Of a stretch of DNA of 64,000 bases, positions 8,907 through 22,678 are shown one piece after another (within the stretch, counting starts at the first letter, position 1; every line of letters begins with the position of its first letter). The stretch spans positions 806,001-870,000 of the forward strand of contig NZ_FOZW01000001.1 of NCBI RefSeq assembly GCF_900116195.1. The letters run 5' to 3'. The position numbers and the translations under genes are program-made. The notes beneath the pieces are model-generated. The model was not told the DNA's origin and did not search any database. It saw nothing but the letters and a program-made list of their open reading frames with translations. The DNA comes from Alloyangia pacifica (GTDB lineage Bacteria > Pseudomonadota > Alphaproteobacteria > Rhodobacterales > Rhodobacteraceae).

Positions 8907-10057
8907 TCAGGCCGGGCGTCGCAGCTGCGCGCAGAAGAACCCGTCGCCGCCGTCGCCCGGCAGGAACTGCCGCTTCATCTCCAGCGTCCAGCCGGGGTGG
9001 CGCGTCAGGAATCCGTCGATCTGCGCGCCGTTCTCCACCGCCAGCATCGAGCAGGTGGCATAGGCCAGAACGCCACCGGGCCGCACAAGCGCCTGCGCGA
9101 TATCGAGGATCTCGCCCTGCACCACCTGCAGCTCCGCGAGCCGCTCCGGGGTCAGCCGCCATTTGCCCTCTGGCGAGCGCCGCCAGGCGCCACTGCCGGA
9201 ACAGGGCACGTCGCAAAGCACGAGGTCATAGGGCCCCTTGGGGCGCGCAACGGTCCGCAGGCGAGCCCCCGCCCGCTCGGCCCGTGCCGGAAGGTCCGAC
9301 ATGCGGCGAGGATCGGCGTCATGCGCCTCGACCTCGCCGCCGGTGCGCGCGGCCATGGCCAGGGCCTTGCCGCCGCCGCCGGCGCAATAGTCCAGCACCC
9401 GCAATCCCTTGGTCAGCGGCAGCGCCTCGACCACCGCTTGGCTCGCCACGTCCTGCAGCTCGACCAGACCCGAACCGAAGGCCCGGCTCTGCGCCACGCG
9501 GCGGGCGCCTTCGGTGACCTCGAGCGCCCCTGCGGCGAGCGGGTGCGGTCGGGTCTCGATACCGTCTTCGGCCAGCATGGCCTGCGCTGCGGCGAGGTCT
9601 CCTTGCAGGGTATTCACCCGCAGGAAGACCGCGGCCCGGTCGCGCAGCGCCTCCGCTGCGGCGGCGGCTTCGTCGCCGAGACCGTCCTGCAACAGGTTGT
9701 CGATCCAGTCCGGCAGGTCGCGCGCCTCGGCCCCTTCGGGAGACCGCCCCGCCGCCTCTTCCTCGGCGCTGAGCGCCGCCGGTGCGTGACCGTCCCCGGT
9801 GAACAGGCTCTCCGGCGCGATGCCCTGCTGGCGCAGAAGGCCGATCAGCCGCGCCCGGCCACTCTCGCCGCCGCCCTGCACGGCGGTGGAACGCCAGCGA
9901 CGTAGCGTGTCGAAGACGTGATCGCGCACCGCGGCGCGGTCCTTGGAGCCGGCGTAACGCGCGCCGCGCGACCAGCCGAGCAAAGCCTGCTCCGCCGGTG
10001 TTCCGGCGGCGATGCGGTCGAGCACCTCGGCGGCGGCCTGCAGCCGCGCGCCGGGGG

Positions 10058-10061
<4 letters not shown>
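8907..10061 (-). CDS. rsmB: RsmB/NOP2-family rRNA (cytosine-C5) methyltransferase
   Basis: 384-residue SAM-dependent m5C methyltransferase of the Sun/RsmB group, expected to modify 16S rRNA. Residues 1-135 are a degenerate NusB-like RNA-binding region. The SAM-binding motif is LDYCAGGGGK near 223-232. Motif IV is CDVPCSGSGAWRR with release Cys287, and motif VI is YATCSML with catalytic nucleophile Cys337. I start at the ATG complement 10059-10061 because it overlaps the upstream stop as ATGA, the usual sign of translational coupling, and because the longer open frame adds a non-conserved Arg-rich stretch. It is third in guaB > MBL hydrolase > rsmB. Exact target base is uncertain; RsmF-like activity is the alternative. 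Confidence 0.85.
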
Positions 10062-12511
<2,450 letters not shown>

Positions 12512-12524
12512 CATGTGGACGCGA

Positions 12525-12671
12525 TCACCGGAGCGCCTCGACCACGGCGATCGCCGCGAAGGGAACCGACAGCACAAATGCCGCCAACAGCGCCGCGGCG
12601 CGGGTGAGGCGCGGGCGCGGGATCTGCGGACGGCGGCGGCGACGCGCGCCGGGAGGGCGAGGATTGGTCAT
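12525..12671 (-). CDS. possible small single-pass membrane protein
   Basis: 48 residues: an Arg/Pro-rich N-terminus (RRRRRPQIPRPR) followed by one hydrophobic helix (AAALLAAFVLSVPFAAIAVV) and a short tail. The positive-inside pattern suits a type II anchored peptide. Start chosen at the ATG complement 12669-12671; the longer frame from 12719 adds 16 polar residues. No clear ribosome site is visible, and I do not recognise the family, so this may be a chance frame. Confidence 0.35.
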   Translation of the reverse strand: MTNPRPPGARRRRRPQIPRPRLTRAAALLAAFVLSVPFAAIAVVEALR

Positions 12672-12798
12672 GGGGCGATTAACCACACGGTCACTTTCGG
12701 CGCGGTTAATGGCGGGCATGGCCCCGCCTTCCCGCCCGCCTTCGCCCGCGCAGCCAGCGCCGTCAACGCCCCTACCTCCACCGGCGCAGTCTTCCTCG

Positions 12799-13734
12799 AT
12801 GCTGCACTCACCGCCGCTGTTCTCACGACCGACGCCGACCGTTTCCCGGAGGGCGTCCTCGCCCCTGCTGCCCCTGCCCCAATCTCCGCACTACGCGCGC
12901 GCCTGCTCCCTGATCGGCGTGGACTGCCGCGCGGGTCAGCAGGCGCTACCCGGCGGCGAAGTGCTGCACTGGCAAACCCAGTCGCGCAGGATGCCGCTCC
13001 TCGGCACCGTCTCGCTGCTCTCGCGCGGGCCAGTCGCCAGCAGCCCGGTTGAGGCCGAGGGCTGGCTGCGCGAACGGCGCGGCACCGGACCACTGCTGCT
13101 CAACGCCGACGGTCTAAGCGCGGATGCCCTGCGGCGCGCCGGCTTCTGGCCGTTGCTGACGCCGGCAACACTCGGCCTGCTGGCCATCGGGCCCGAGGCG
13201 CAGATGCGCGGGGCGCTGCGGCAGAAATGGCGCAACAGGCTCGCCCGCGCCGAGGACGCCGGGCTGACCCTGCGCCGGATGCCGCTGCTGGCAAAGCACT
13301 GGCTGCTGGCCGCCGAGGCCGCGCAGGCCCGCGCCCGGCGCTACCGCAATCTGCCCCCCGGGATGCTCGTTGCCTTCGCCCGGGCCAATCCCGGCTGCGC
13401 GCTGATCTGGGAGGCGCAGCAGGGCCGCCTGCCCGTCGCCGCCATCGCAGTGCTGCGGCATGGGCGCATGGCGAGCTGGACCACCGGCGTGTCGACGCCG
13501 CGGGGCCGCGCAGTCAACGCGATGAACCTGCTGGTCTGGGAGGCGATGCGCTGGCTGGCGGCGCAGGGCCACGAGCTGCTCGATCTCGGCATCCTGAACG
13601 ACGCCGACGCACCGGGTGTCACCCAATTCAAGCTGGGCACGGGGGCGCGGTCGCACAGGCTCGGCGGCACTTGGCTGCGCACCCGCTCCCTCGCGCCGCT
13701 CGCCCGCCACCTGCCAAAAGGGCTGGCCACCTGA
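12799..13734 (+). CDS. GNAT/FemAB-like acyltransferase fold protein
   Basis: About 311 residues. The N-terminal third is poorly conserved. From about residue 130 (GALRQKWRNRLARAEDAGL) it resembles the second lobe of FemAB/GNAT-type acyltransferases: a KWRN-type basic helix, then LIWEAQQGRLPVAAIAVLRHG, TTGVSTPRGRAVNAMNLLVWEAM and ELLDLGILN...GVTQFKLGTGA, a pattern typical of acetyltransferase-like proteins that use acyl-CoA or acyl-tRNA. The substrate is unknown. I start at the ATG at 12799; earlier in-frame starts exist (12718, GTG 12604) but give low-complexity Pro/Arg sequence. The stop lies inside the loop of a terminator hairpin. Confidence 0.62.
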   Translation: MLHSPPLFSRPTPTVSRRASSPLLPLPQSPHYARACSLIGVDCRAGQQALPGGEVLHWQTQSRRMPLLGTVSLLSRGPVASSPVEAEGWLRERRGTGPLLLNADGLSADALRRAGFWPLLTPATLGLLAIGPEAQMRGALRQKWRNRLARAEDAGLTLRRMPLLAKHWLLAAEAAQARARRYRNLPPGMLVAFARANPGCALIWEAQQGRLPVAAIAVLRHGRMASWTTGVSTPRGRAVNAMNLLVWEAMRWLAAQGHELLDLGILNDADAPGVTQFKLGTGARSHRLGGTWLRTRSLAPLARHLPKGLAT

Positions 13735-13757
13735 CGGTGCCCAGCCCTTCTTCTCTT
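13718..13757 (+). terminator. intrinsic terminator overlapping the GNAT-like stop codon
   Basis: AAGGGCTGG (13718-13726) pairs with CCAGCCCTT (13741-13749); a pyrimidine-rich CTTCTCTTT follows. The TGA stop (13732-13734) is in the 14-base loop. The T-rich tail is the start of a dispersed-repeat arm. Confidence 0.5.
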
Positions 13758-13770
13758 TCCAAGTACGCAG
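13747..13770. repeat. dispersed intergenic repeat, copy 3 (single arm)
   Basis: CTTCTTCTCTTTCCAAGTACGC, one 22-base arm differing by one base from the arm at 16976-16997. It forms the tail of the terminator at 13718. The rest of the gap to 13860 holds GC-rich short palindromes only. Confidence 0.72.
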
Positions 13771-13860
13771 GCCCGATCGGCTGGCCGGATAGGCCGGGGC
13801 GCGGCACGCAGGGCCGAGGGGCAGCGCCAATCGGTCGCGGCCCGCATCCCTGGGCGACTC

Positions 13861-14409
13861 TCACTCGGTCGGCGTGACCTTGACCATCACGTCGGGCTGA
13901 CCGATCACCGCGCCATTGCGGCCCTCGCCGCGCTTGATCGCGTCGATCACCTCCATGCCCGAGGTCACCTCGCCGACGACCGTATACTGGCCGTTGAGAT
14001 GCGGTGCCGGGGCAAAGGTGATGAAGAACTGCGAGTTCGCCGAATCCGGGTTCTGCGAGCGGGCCATGCCGACCACGCCGCGCCCGAAGTCCTTGTCCGA
14101 GAACTCCGCCGGCAGATCGGGCATGTCCGACCCGCCGGTGCCGGCCATGCGCAGGTCATCGCCCAGCTTGCCGTATTGCACGTCGCCGGTCTGCGCCATG
14201 AAGCCGTCGATCACCCGGTGAAACACCACGCCGTCATAGGCACCGGATTTCGCCAGAGCGGTGAGCCGCGCGGCGTGCTGCGGGGCGACATCGTCGAAGA
14301 GCTCGATGTGGAAGGTGCCGTTGGCCCCCTCTCCCTCGACCTGCACGTCGAGCCCCGCCGCCAGCGCAGGCGAGGCCAGCACCGAAAGCAGCAGCGCCAG
14401 CTTACGCAT
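13861..14409 (-). CDS. periplasmic cyclophilin-type peptidyl-prolyl isomerase
   Basis: 182 residues with a Sec signal peptide ([17 protein letters not shown], cleavage after ALA at about 17). The mature part is a compact bacterial cyclophilin: [44 protein letters not shown] and [11 protein letters not shown], including the active-site Arg (FHRV) and the Gln/Phe pair. It catalyses cis/trans isomerisation of prolyl bonds in exported proteins. Its ATG overlaps the stop of the upstream cyclophilin by eight bases (ATGCGTAA), so the pair is co-translated: one cytoplasmic, one exported paralogue. Confidence 0.92.
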   Translation of the reverse strand: MRKLALLLSVLASPALAAGLDVQVEGEGANGTFHIELFDDVAPQHAARLTALAKSGAYDGVVFHRVIDGFMAQTGDVQYGKLGDDLRMAGTGGSDMPDLPAEFSDKDFGRGVVGMARSQNPDSANSQFFITFAPAPHLNGQYTVVGEVTSGMEVIDAIKRGEGRNGAVIGQPDVMVKVTPTE

Positions 14410-14908
14410 CGGCTGCGACCTTGACCGAGATCATCCGGTCGGGCTCGGCAGGCGGCTCGCCGCGGGTGATCGCATCGACATGCTCCATGCCGTCGATGAC
14501 CCGGCCGTAGACGGTGTACTGGCCGTTGAGGAAGTGGTTGTCCTTGAAGTTGATGAAGAACTGCGAGTTTGCCGAGTTCGGGTTCATCGAGCGGGCGGCA
14601 CCGAGCGTGCCACGGTCGTGCGGCAGCTTGGAGAATTCCGCCGGCAGGTCGGGCAGCTGCGAGCCGCCGGTGCCGGCGCGGCGCAGGTTGAAGCCGTCTT
14701 CCATGTCACCATGCTCGACGTCGCCGGTCTGCGCCATGAAACCATCGATAACGCGGTGGAAACAGACGTTGTCATATTCGCCCGCGCGCGCCAGTTCCTT
14801 CATGCGCTCGGCGTGCTTCGGCGCCACGTCGGGCAGCAGCTCGATGGTGACGGTGCCGCCCTTCAGCTCGATGAGGATGGTGTTTTCGGGGTCCTTGATC
14901 TCGGCCAT
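14402..14908 (-). CDS. ppiB: cytoplasmic cyclophilin-type peptidyl-prolyl isomerase
   Basis: 168 residues without a signal peptide. Same cyclophilin core as its downstream neighbour: [61 protein letters not shown]. The start at 14908 has GGGAG about six bases upstream; the longer open frame (to 15052) is antisense to the pgk leader and not conserved. First gene of the two-cyclophilin unit and divergent from pgk across 162 bp. Confidence 0.92.
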   Translation of the reverse strand: MAEIKDPENTILIELKGGTVTIELLPDVAPKHAERMKELARAGEYDNVCFHRVIDGFMAQTGDVEHGDMEDGFNLRRAGTGGSQLPDLPAEFSKLPHDRGTLGAARSMNPNSANSQFFINFKDNHFLNGQYTVYGRVIDGMEHVDAITRGEPPAEPDRMISVKVAADA

Positions 14909-15070
14909 GTCGATACTCCCTATGGCGTTCGTTGCGCGAGATTTAGTCCGCCTGCGCCCGAATGCCAAGATGTGCCGCCCCACCGGCCGCTGCGCCCGGC
15001 GGCTGCCGCATTGACCTTGCGCGCCGCACGGGGCAGACCTTTGACCAAGCAAGACATCAGGAGGACCGAC

Positions 15071-16249
15071 ATGGCCTGGAAGACCCTCGACGACATGGAG
15101 CTCGGCGGCAAACGCGTGCTCACCCGCGTGGACATCAACGTGCCGGTGGACGGCGGCGTGGTCACCGACGCGACCCGGATCGAGCGCGTGGCCCCCACCG
15201 TGCAGGACATCCTGTCGCGCGGCGGCACCCCGGTATTACTCGCCCACTTCGGTCGCCCCAAGGGCCAGGTCGTGCCCGAGATGTCGCTGAAGATGCTGGT
15301 GCCGGCGCTCGAGGCCGCCTTCGGCACGACGGTCAATTTCGCCACGCTGGACGAGGCCACCGCGGTGATCGCCGCCTGCGCCGAGGGCCAGGTCGTGCTG
15401 CTCGAGAACACCCGTTTCGAGCCCGGCGAAGAGAAAAACGACGCCGAGCTCGCCAAGCGCTACGCCGCGCTCGGCGATGTCTACTGCAACGATGCCTTCT
15501 CGGCGGCGCACCGCGCCCATGCCTCCACCGCGGCGCTGGCCCACCTGCTGCCCTCCTGCGCCGGTCGTCTGATGCAGGCCGAGCTCGAGGCATTGGAAGC
15601 CGCGCTCGGCGCGCCGAAACGCCCGGTGCTGGCGGTGGTCGGCGGCGCCAAGGTCTCGACCAAGCTCGACCTGCTCGGCAACCTCGTGGAAAAGGTCGAC
15701 ATGCTGGTGATCGGCGGCGGCATGGCCAATACCTTCCTCGCCGCACAGGGCGTGGACGTGGGCAAATCGCTCTGCGAGCACGAGATGACCGGCACCGCCC
15801 GCGAGATTGCCGAGAAGGCCGCCGCGGCAGGCTGTGAGATCCTGCTGCCGCGCGACGTGGTGGTGGCGCGGGAATTCCGCGAGAACGCACCGTCGGAAGT
15901 GGTGCCCGCCGAATCCTGCCCCGCCGACGCGATGATCCTCGACGCCGGCCCCGACAGCGTGGCGCATGTGGAGCAGGCCATCGCCCGCGCCGAGACGCTG
16001 ATCTGGAACGGCCCGCTCGGGGCCTTCGAGATCGCCCCCTTCGACGCGGCCACCAACGCGGCGGCGAAATTCGCCGCCAAGCGCACCGCGCGCGGCGAGC
16101 TGGTCTCGGTGGCCGGCGGCGGCGACACGGTGGCGGCGCTGAACAAGGCCGGCGCGGCGGACGACTTCACCTATATCTCCACCGCCGGCGGTGCCTTCCT
16201 CGAGTGGATGGAAGGCAAGACCCTGCCCGGCGTCGCCGCGCTCGGCTGA
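15071..16249 (+). CDS. pgk: phosphoglycerate kinase
   Basis: 392 residues; transfers the acyl phosphate of 1,3-bisphosphoglycerate to ADP in glycolysis and the reverse in the Calvin cycle or gluconeogenesis. Visible family marks: [14 protein letters not shown] (N-terminal signature with substrate-binding Arg and Asp), [50 protein letters not shown], and the nucleotide loop [19 protein letters not shown] lies just before the ATG. Monocistronic: a 14-bp hairpin follows the stop. No gap or fba lies beside it here, unlike in some relatives. Confidence 0.97.
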   Translation: MAWKTLDDMELGGKRVLTRVDINVPVDGGVVTDATRIERVAPTVQDILSRGGTPVLLAHFGRPKGQVVPEMSLKMLVPALEAAFGTTVNFATLDEATAVIAACAEGQVVLLENTRFEPGEEKNDAELAKRYAALGDVYCNDAFSAAHRAHASTAALAHLLPSCAGRLMQAELEALEAALGAPKRPVLAVVGGAKVSTKLDLLGNLVEKVDMLVIGGGMANTFLAAQGVDVGKSLCEHEMTGTAREIAEKAAAAGCEILLPRDVVVAREFRENAPSEVVPAESCPADAMILDAGPDSVAHVEQAIARAETLIWNGPLGAFEIAPFDAATNAAAKFAAKRTARGELVSVAGGGDTVAALNKAGAADDFTYISTAGGAFLEWMEGKTLPGVAALG

Positions 16250-16258
16250 CCAGATAGA

Positions 16259-16289
16259 GCCGATCGGCCCGCGAGGCGGGCCGATCGGC
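16259..16289 (+). terminator. perfect 14-bp hairpin after pgk
   Basis: GCCGATCGGCCCGC (16259-16272) and its exact reverse complement (16276-16289) with a three-base GAG loop, ten bases after the stop. There is no U-tract, so it may act as an RNA 3'-end stabiliser or a factor-dependent terminator rather than an intrinsic one. Confidence 0.5.
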
Positions 16290-16457
16290 CACAATCGGCG
16301 CGCAATCGCACCGAAACTCCAGGAACCGGCGCCACGGGGGATTTTCATGCCGCCTTGGCTGTGTCAGGGTTTCCCCCACGTCGGACGCATCCCCGCGCAA
16401 TGAGGGATCGCGGCGCAGAGCAGACCAACCGGTAGACAGGCATCAGGAACCACGCAC

Positions 16458-16757
16458 ATGACAGGCAGACGCAAACCGGCTTTCGGCGGCCTTGTTTTCG
16501 CGGTGATCACCCTGAGCCTCTCGGGCTATTTCACCTTTGCCGCCGTTCAGGGCGATTACGGCCTGTTCCGCCGCGCCGAGATCGAGGTCGAGGCCGACCG
16601 GCTCACCGCCGAGCTTGACGGGATCAACGCCGAGGTGGCGCATATGGAAAACGTCACCCAGCGCCTGTCGGACGACTATCTCGACCTTGACCTTCTCGAC
16701 CAGCAGGCCCGCGACGTGCTCGGCATGATCCGCTCGGACGAGATCGTCGTGCGCTGA
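16458..16757 (+). CDS. ftsB: FtsB/DivIC-type septum formation initiator
   Basis: 99-residue bitopic division protein. A short cytoplasmic end (MTGRRKPAFGG) is followed by a transmembrane helix (about 11-32) and a periplasmic coiled coil (RRAEIEVEADRLTAELDGINAEVAHMENVTQRL) ending in the acidic DYLDLDLLDQQARDVLGMIRSDEIVV motif of the family. It should act in the FtsQ-FtsL-FtsB divisome complex. A divIC-like gene just before pdhA is the usual order in Rhodobacteraceae. A small GTGCGC/GCGCAC hairpin covers the stop codon (16749-16763). Confidence 0.85.
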   Translation: MTGRRKPAFGGLVFAVITLSLSGYFTFAAVQGDYGLFRRAEIEVEADRLTAELDGINAEVAHMENVTQRLSDDYLDLDLLDQQARDVLGMIRSDEIVVR

Positions 16758-16895
16758 GCGCACGCAGGTATGGCCTGCGCTAAGCGCGGATAGACCTACC
16801 TTTCACCGACCATAGGCCGCGCGCCCCGCCACGCCCCGACGGGCGCCGTCCTCGTCAATCGTCTTCGCAATCGAGCGCCCGTGCCGGGCGCTTTC

Positions 16896-16997
16896 GGGGC
16901 TCCGCCCCCGCACGCCGCTCCGCGCCGCGCTCCCCCGCGTATTTTCAAAGAGAAGAAGGCACGGACGCTTCGAGGCTTCTTCTCTTTCCAAATACGC
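16896..16997. repeat. dispersed intergenic repeat, copy 4 (long, inverted arms)
   Basis: GGGGCTCCGCCCC palindrome at 16896-16908, a GC-rich link, then GCGTATTTTCAAAGAGAAGAAG at 16937-16958, a 17-base loop, and CTTCTTCTCTTTCCAAATACGC at 16976-16997. The two 22-base arms pair with two mismatches. It occupies the middle of the 428-bp gap between ftsB and pdhA (16758-17185), which has no gene. Confidence 0.88.
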
Positions 16998-17116
16998 ATG
17001 GCGAGGCAGCCCACAGGCGCGCCCTCGCCGGGACGCCGCGGGCGGCGGGGTTTTGCCACCTGCTTGCCGCAAGGTCCGTCAGCGCCACTTTTTGTCGAAA
17101 CAGCCCGCTCCGCCCT

Positions 17117-17168
17117 TTGACACTCTGGCGCCAGCGTTTTACTGTGGGAGAAAGTTTAACACTAAACT
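17117..17168 (+). promoter_or_regulatory. pdh operon promoter and downstream palindromic operator
   Basis: TTGACA at 17117-17122 (full consensus -35), 17-base spacer, TACTGT at 17140-17145. An inverted repeat AGTTTA-N4-TAAACT (17153-17168) begins where transcription would start, so a repressor bound there would block initiation. The pdhA ribosome site GGGAGGAG follows at 17173-17180. Confidence 0.5.
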
Positions 17169-17185
17169 AGTTGGGAGGAGTCCCC

Positions 17186-18208
17186 ATGGCCGCCCGGAAA
17201 CCATCCGCCAAGCCGAACGTCTCGCCCGAGGAGCTCAAGCAATACTATCATGACATGCTGCTCATCCGCCGCTTCGAAGAGAAGGCGGGTCAGCTGTATG
17301 GCATGGGGCTCATCGGCGGGTTCTGCCACCTCTACATCGGCCAGGAAGCCGTCGTCGTCGGCCTCGAGGCCGCTGCGAGCGAGGGTGACAAGCGCATCAC
17401 TTCCTACCGCGACCACGGGCACATGCTCGCCTGTGGCATGGACCCGAACGGGGTGATGGCCGAGCTCACCGGCCGCGAGGGCGGCTACTCCAAGGGCAAG
17501 GGCGGCTCGATGCACATGTTCAGCCGCGAGAAGCACTTCTACGGCGGCCACGGCATCGTTGGCGCGCAGGTGCCGCTCGGCGCCGGACTCGCCTTCGCCG
17601 ACGCCTATCTCGGCAACGACCGCGTCACCTTCGCCTACTTCGGCGACGGCGCGGCCAACCAGGGCCAGATCTACGAGACCTTCAACATGGCCTCGATCTG
17701 GAAGCTGCCGGTGATCTTCGTCATCGAGAACAACCAGTACGCCATGGGCACCGCCCAGAAGCGCTCGACCTCGACCGAGGAAATCTACACCCGCGGCGCG
17801 CCCTTCGGCATTCCCGGCCAGCTGGTCGACGGCATGGACGTGCTGGCGGTCAAGGAAGCCGGCGAGAAGGCCGTGGCGCACTGCCGCGCGGGCAATGGCC
17901 CCTACATCCTCGAGGTGAAGACCTACCGCTACCGCGGCCACTCGATGTCGGACCCGGCGAAGTACCGGACCCGCGAGGAAGTGCAGAAGATGCGCGACGA
18001 GCGTGACCCGATCCAGAGCGTGCGCGACCTGCTGCTGCAGGGCAAGCACGCCACCGAGGACGATCTCAAGGCGATCGACAAGAACATCAAGGACATCGTG
18101 AACGCCTCGGCGGAGTTCTCGAAGGAGAGCCCGGAGCCGGCGCTCGAGGAACTCTGGACCGACATCTACGCCGACGAAGTGCCGCAAGGCGACGCGGTAG
18201 AGGCCTGA
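17186..18208 (+). CDS. pdhA: pyruvate dehydrogenase E1 component, alpha subunit
   Basis: 340 residues; with PdhB forms the thiamine-diphosphate E1 that decarboxylates pyruvate and loads the acetyl group on lipoyl-E2. The ThDP/Mg motif is GDGAANQGQIYETFN. Also visible are YRDHGHMLACG, GGYSKGKGGSMHMF and the regulatory-loop counterpart YRYRGHSMSDPAKYR. Start at 17186 follows GGGAGGAG with proper spacing; the TTG at 17171 lies inside that ribosome site. First gene of pdhA-pdhB-pdhC, with 20 bases to pdhB. A candidate promoter and operator lie just upstream. Confidence 0.96.
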   Translation: MAARKPSAKPNVSPEELKQYYHDMLLIRRFEEKAGQLYGMGLIGGFCHLYIGQEAVVVGLEAAASEGDKRITSYRDHGHMLACGMDPNGVMAELTGREGGYSKGKGGSMHMFSREKHFYGGHGIVGAQVPLGAGLAFADAYLGNDRVTFAYFGDGAANQGQIYETFNMASIWKLPVIFVIENNQYAMGTAQKRSTSTEEIYTRGAPFGIPGQLVDGMDVLAVKEAGEKAVAHCRAGNGPYILEVKTYRYRGHSMSDPAKYRTREEVQKMRDERDPIQSVRDLLLQGKHATEDDLKAIDKNIKDIVNASAEFSKESPEPALEELWTDIYADEVPQGDAVEA

Positions 18209-18228
18209 GGCAGAAGGACTAGACGGAT

Positions 18229-19611
18229 ATGGCAACCGAAATTCTCATGCCCGCGCTCTCGCCGACCATGGAAGAGGGCACGCTGGCCAAATGGCTGGTC
18301 AAAGAGGGTGACACCGTAAGCTCGGGCGACATTCTCGCCGAGATCGAGACCGACAAGGCCACCATGGAGTTCGAGGCGGTCGACGAGGGCATCGTCGGCA
18401 AGCTGCTGATCGCCGAGGGCACCGAGGGCGTGAAGGTCAACACCCCGATCGCCGTGCTGGTCGAGGAAGGCGAGGATGCCTCGTCGATCGAGACCTCCTC
18501 GGGCGGCGACGCCGCCCCCGCGCCTGCCGAGGAAGAAGCCCCGGCAGCGCCGGTCGAGGCGGCCCCCGCCTCTGCCCCGGCAACCCCCAAGGCCAAGGCG
18601 GTCGAGCCCGACTGGCCCGAGGGCACCGAGATGAAGACCCAGACCGTGCGCGAAGCGCTCCGCGACGCCATGGCCGAGGAAATGCGCTCGGACGCCAACG
18701 TCTTCGTCATGGGCGAGGAAGTGGCCGAGTACCAGGGTGCCTACAAGGTGACCCAGGGCCTGCTCGACGAGTTCGGCTCCAAGCGCGTGATCGACACGCC
18801 GATCACCGAGCACGGCTTCGCCGGTATCGGCGTCGGCGCGGCCTTCGGCGGGCTGAAGCCGATTGTCGAATTCATGACCTTCAACTTCGCCATGCAGGCG
18901 ATCGACCAGATCATCAACTCGGCAGCCAAGACGCTCTACATGTCCGGTGGCCAGATGGGCGCGCCCATGGTGTTCCGCGGTCCGAACGGTGCCGCCGCCC
19001 GCGTCGGCGCTCAGCACTCCCAGGACTACGCCGCATGGTACGCCATGGTGCCCGGCCTCAAGGTGGCGATGCCCTATTCGGCCGCCGACGCCAAGGGCCT
19101 GCTGAAGAGCGCCATCCGTGACCCGAACCCGGTGATCTTCCTCGAGAACGAAATCCTCTACGGCCGCTCCTTCGAGGTGCCGGTGATGGACGACTTCACC
19201 GTGCCCTTCGGCAAGGCGAAGATCTGGCGTGAAGGCACCGATGTCACCATCGTCTCCTTCGGCATCGGCATGACCTACGCCCTCGAGGCGGCGGACAAGC
19301 TGGCCGAGGATGGCATCTCGGCCGAGGTCATCGACCTGCGTACCCTGCGCCCGATCGACTACGGCACCGTCATCGAGTCGGTGAAGAAGACCAACCGCTG
19401 CGTGACCGTGGAAGAGGGCTGGCCGGTGGGCTCCATCGGCAACCACCTGTCGGCCTACATCATGCAGAACGCCTTCGACTGGCTGGACGCCCCGGTGATC
19501 AACTGCACCGGCAAGGACGTGCCCATGCCCTACGCGGCGAACCTCGAGAAGCACGCGCTGATCACCACCGCAGAGGTGATCGACGCCGTGAAGCAAGTCA
19601 CCTACCGGTAA
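18229..19611 (+). CDS. pdhB: pyruvate dehydrogenase E1 component, beta subunit with N-terminal lipoyl domain
   Basis: 460 residues, longer than ordinary E1-beta (about 330) because residues 1-80 are a biotinyl/lipoyl domain with the lipoylated lysine in [10 protein letters not shown]. An Ala/Pro-rich linker (about 88-130) follows, then the transketolase-like pyrimidine-binding domain ([49 protein letters not shown]) and the C-terminal transketolase domain. A lipoyl-bearing E1-beta is known in several alphaproteobacteria. Its lipoyl domain is almost the same protein sequence as that of PdhC next door. Confidence 0.96.
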   Translation: MATEILMPALSPTMEEGTLAKWLVKEGDTVSSGDILAEIETDKATMEFEAVDEGIVGKLLIAEGTEGVKVNTPIAVLVEEGEDASSIETSSGGDAAPAPAEEEAPAAPVEAAPASAPATPKAKAVEPDWPEGTEMKTQTVREALRDAMAEEMRSDANVFVMGEEVAEYQGAYKVTQGLLDEFGSKRVIDTPITEHGFAGIGVGAAFGGLKPIVEFMTFNFAMQAIDQIINSAAKTLYMSGGQMGAPMVFRGPNGAAARVGAQHSQDYAAWYAMVPGLKVAMPYSAADAKGLLKSAIRDPNPVIFLENEILYGRSFEVPVMDDFTVPFGKAKIWREGTDVTIVSFGIGMTYALEAADKLAEDGISAEVIDLRTLRPIDYGTVIESVKKTNRCVTVEEGWPVGSIGNHLSAYIMQNAFDWLDAPVINCTGKDVPMPYAANLEKHALITTAEVIDAVKQVTYR

Positions 19612-19621
19612 GGAGAGCGTC

Positions 19622-20944
19622 ATGCCCACGGAAATCCTGATGCCCGCGCTGTCCCCCACCATGGAGGAAGGCACGCTGGCCAAGTGGCTGGTGAAAGAGG
19701 GCGATACCGTCAGCTCGGGCGACATCATCGCCGAGATCGAGACCGACAAGGCGACGATGGAATTCGAAGCCGTCGACGAAGGCACCATCGGCAAGATCCT
19801 CATCGAGGAAGGCAGCGAAGGGGTGAAGGTGAACACCCCCATCGCGGTCCTGCTCGAAGAGGGTGAAAGCGCCGACGACATCGAAACCTCCGCGCCCAAG
19901 GCCGAGGCGAAAGCCGAAGCACCCAAGGCGGAAGAAGCCAAGGCAGCGGCAGCCACCCCGGCAGCCGGCTCCGCAACCCCTGCCCCGGCAGCGCCTGCCG
20001 CTGCCGATGGCAGCCGCATCTTCGCCTCGCCGCTGGCCCGCCGCATCGCGGCGGACAAGGGGCTTGATCTCTCGCAGGTCAAGGGCACCGGCCCGCACGG
20101 CCGCATCGTGAAGGCTGACGTCGAGGCCGCCAAGCCCGGCGCGGCAGCCGCCCCGGCGGCAGCGTCCGAGACCAAGGCTGCCGAGGCTCCGAAGGCCGCG
20201 GCCATGCCCGCCGGTCCCGGCGCCGACGCGGTGCGCAAGATGTACGACGGGCGCGAGTTCGAAGAGGTCAAGCTCGACGGCATGCGCAAGACGGTGGCCA
20301 GCCGCCTCACCGAGGCCAAGCAGACCATCCCGCACTTCTACCTGCGCAAGGACATCAAGCTCGACGCGCTGCTCAAGTTCCGCAGCCAGCTCAACAAGCA
20401 GCTCGAGGCGCGCGGCGTGAAGCTCTCGGTCAACGACTTCGTCATCAAGGCCTGTGCCCTGGCGCTGCAGTCCGTGCCCGACGCAAATGCCGTCTGGGCG
20501 GGCGACCGCATCTTCAAGCTCAAGCCGTCCGACGTGGCAGTGGCCGTGGCGATCGAGGGTGGTCTCTTCACCCCGGTGCTCAAGGATGCCGAGATGAAGT
20601 CGCTCTCGGCGCTTTCGGCAGAGATGAAGGACCTCGCGGGCCGGGCCCGGAACAAGAAGCTGGCACCGCATGAGTACATCGGCGGCAGCTTCGCGATCTC
20701 CAACCTCGGCATGTATGGCATCGACAACTTCGACGCGGTGATCAACCCGCCGCATGGCGCGATCCTCGCCGTGGGCGCGGGCGTCAAGAAGCCGATCGTC
20801 GGCGCCGATGGCGAGCTGGCCGTGGCGACGGTGATGTCGGTGACGCTCTCGGTCGACCACCGGGTCATTGACGGCGCGCTGGGGGCCGAGCTTCTGCAGG
20901 CGATCGCCGACAATCTCGAGAACCCGATGGTGATGCTCGCCTGA
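19622..20944 (+). CDS. pdhC: pyruvate dehydrogenase E2, dihydrolipoamide acetyltransferase
   Basis: 440 residues; core of the complex, moving the acetyl group from lipoamide to CoA. One N-terminal lipoyl domain (lysine in [10 protein letters not shown]), an Ala/Pro/Lys linker, the peripheral-subunit-binding domain ([33 protein letters not shown]) at about 135-170, and the catalytic domain ending with the active-site DHRVIDGA motif. Ten bases separate it from pdhB, with GGAGAG before the ATG. A strong terminator follows. The E3 gene (lpd), often next in the operon, is not here, so E3 must come from another locus. Confidence 0.96.
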   Translation: MPTEILMPALSPTMEEGTLAKWLVKEGDTVSSGDIIAEIETDKATMEFEAVDEGTIGKILIEEGSEGVKVNTPIAVLLEEGESADDIETSAPKAEAKAEAPKAEEAKAAAATPAAGSATPAPAAPAAADGSRIFASPLARRIAADKGLDLSQVKGTGPHGRIVKADVEAAKPGAAAAPAAASETKAAEAPKAAAMPAGPGADAVRKMYDGREFEEVKLDGMRKTVASRLTEAKQTIPHFYLRKDIKLDALLKFRSQLNKQLEARGVKLSVNDFVIKACALALQSVPDANAVWAGDRIFKLKPSDVAVAVAIEGGLFTPVLKDAEMKSLSALSAEMKDLAGRARNKKLAPHEYIGGSFAISNLGMYGIDNFDAVINPPHGAILAVGAGVKKPIVGADGELAVATVMSVTLSVDHRVIDGALGAELLQAIADNLENPMVMLA

Positions 20945-20968
20945 TCCGGGCGCATCGCTGGAATAAAG

Positions 20969-20998
20969 AACGGCCCCACTGCAACGTGGGGCCGTTTT
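20969..20998 (+). terminator. intrinsic terminator of the pdh operon
   Basis: AACGGCCCCAC (20969-20979) pairs with GTGGGGCCGTT (20986-20996), six-base loop, then T-rich. 24 bases after the pdhC stop. Confidence 0.85.
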
Positions 20999-21091
20999 GC
21001 TTTGCCCGGCCCCATGGCACCGCTTTCGGCATTGAAACGCAAAGGGCGCGGACCCGCCGGCCCGCGCCCCTTTTCAGTCAGGTGGATGCGT

Positions 21092-22678
<1,587 letters not shown>

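Noticed and set aside
16937..16997. Insertion sequence or MITE with transposase
   Set aside because: The inverted arms look like terminal repeats, but the interior is 17 bases, no target duplication is visible and no transposase is in the window. Kept only as a repeat.
17171..17185. TTG start for pdhA at 17171
   Set aside because: The TTG lies directly on the GGGAGGAG ribosome site that serves the ATG at 17186.
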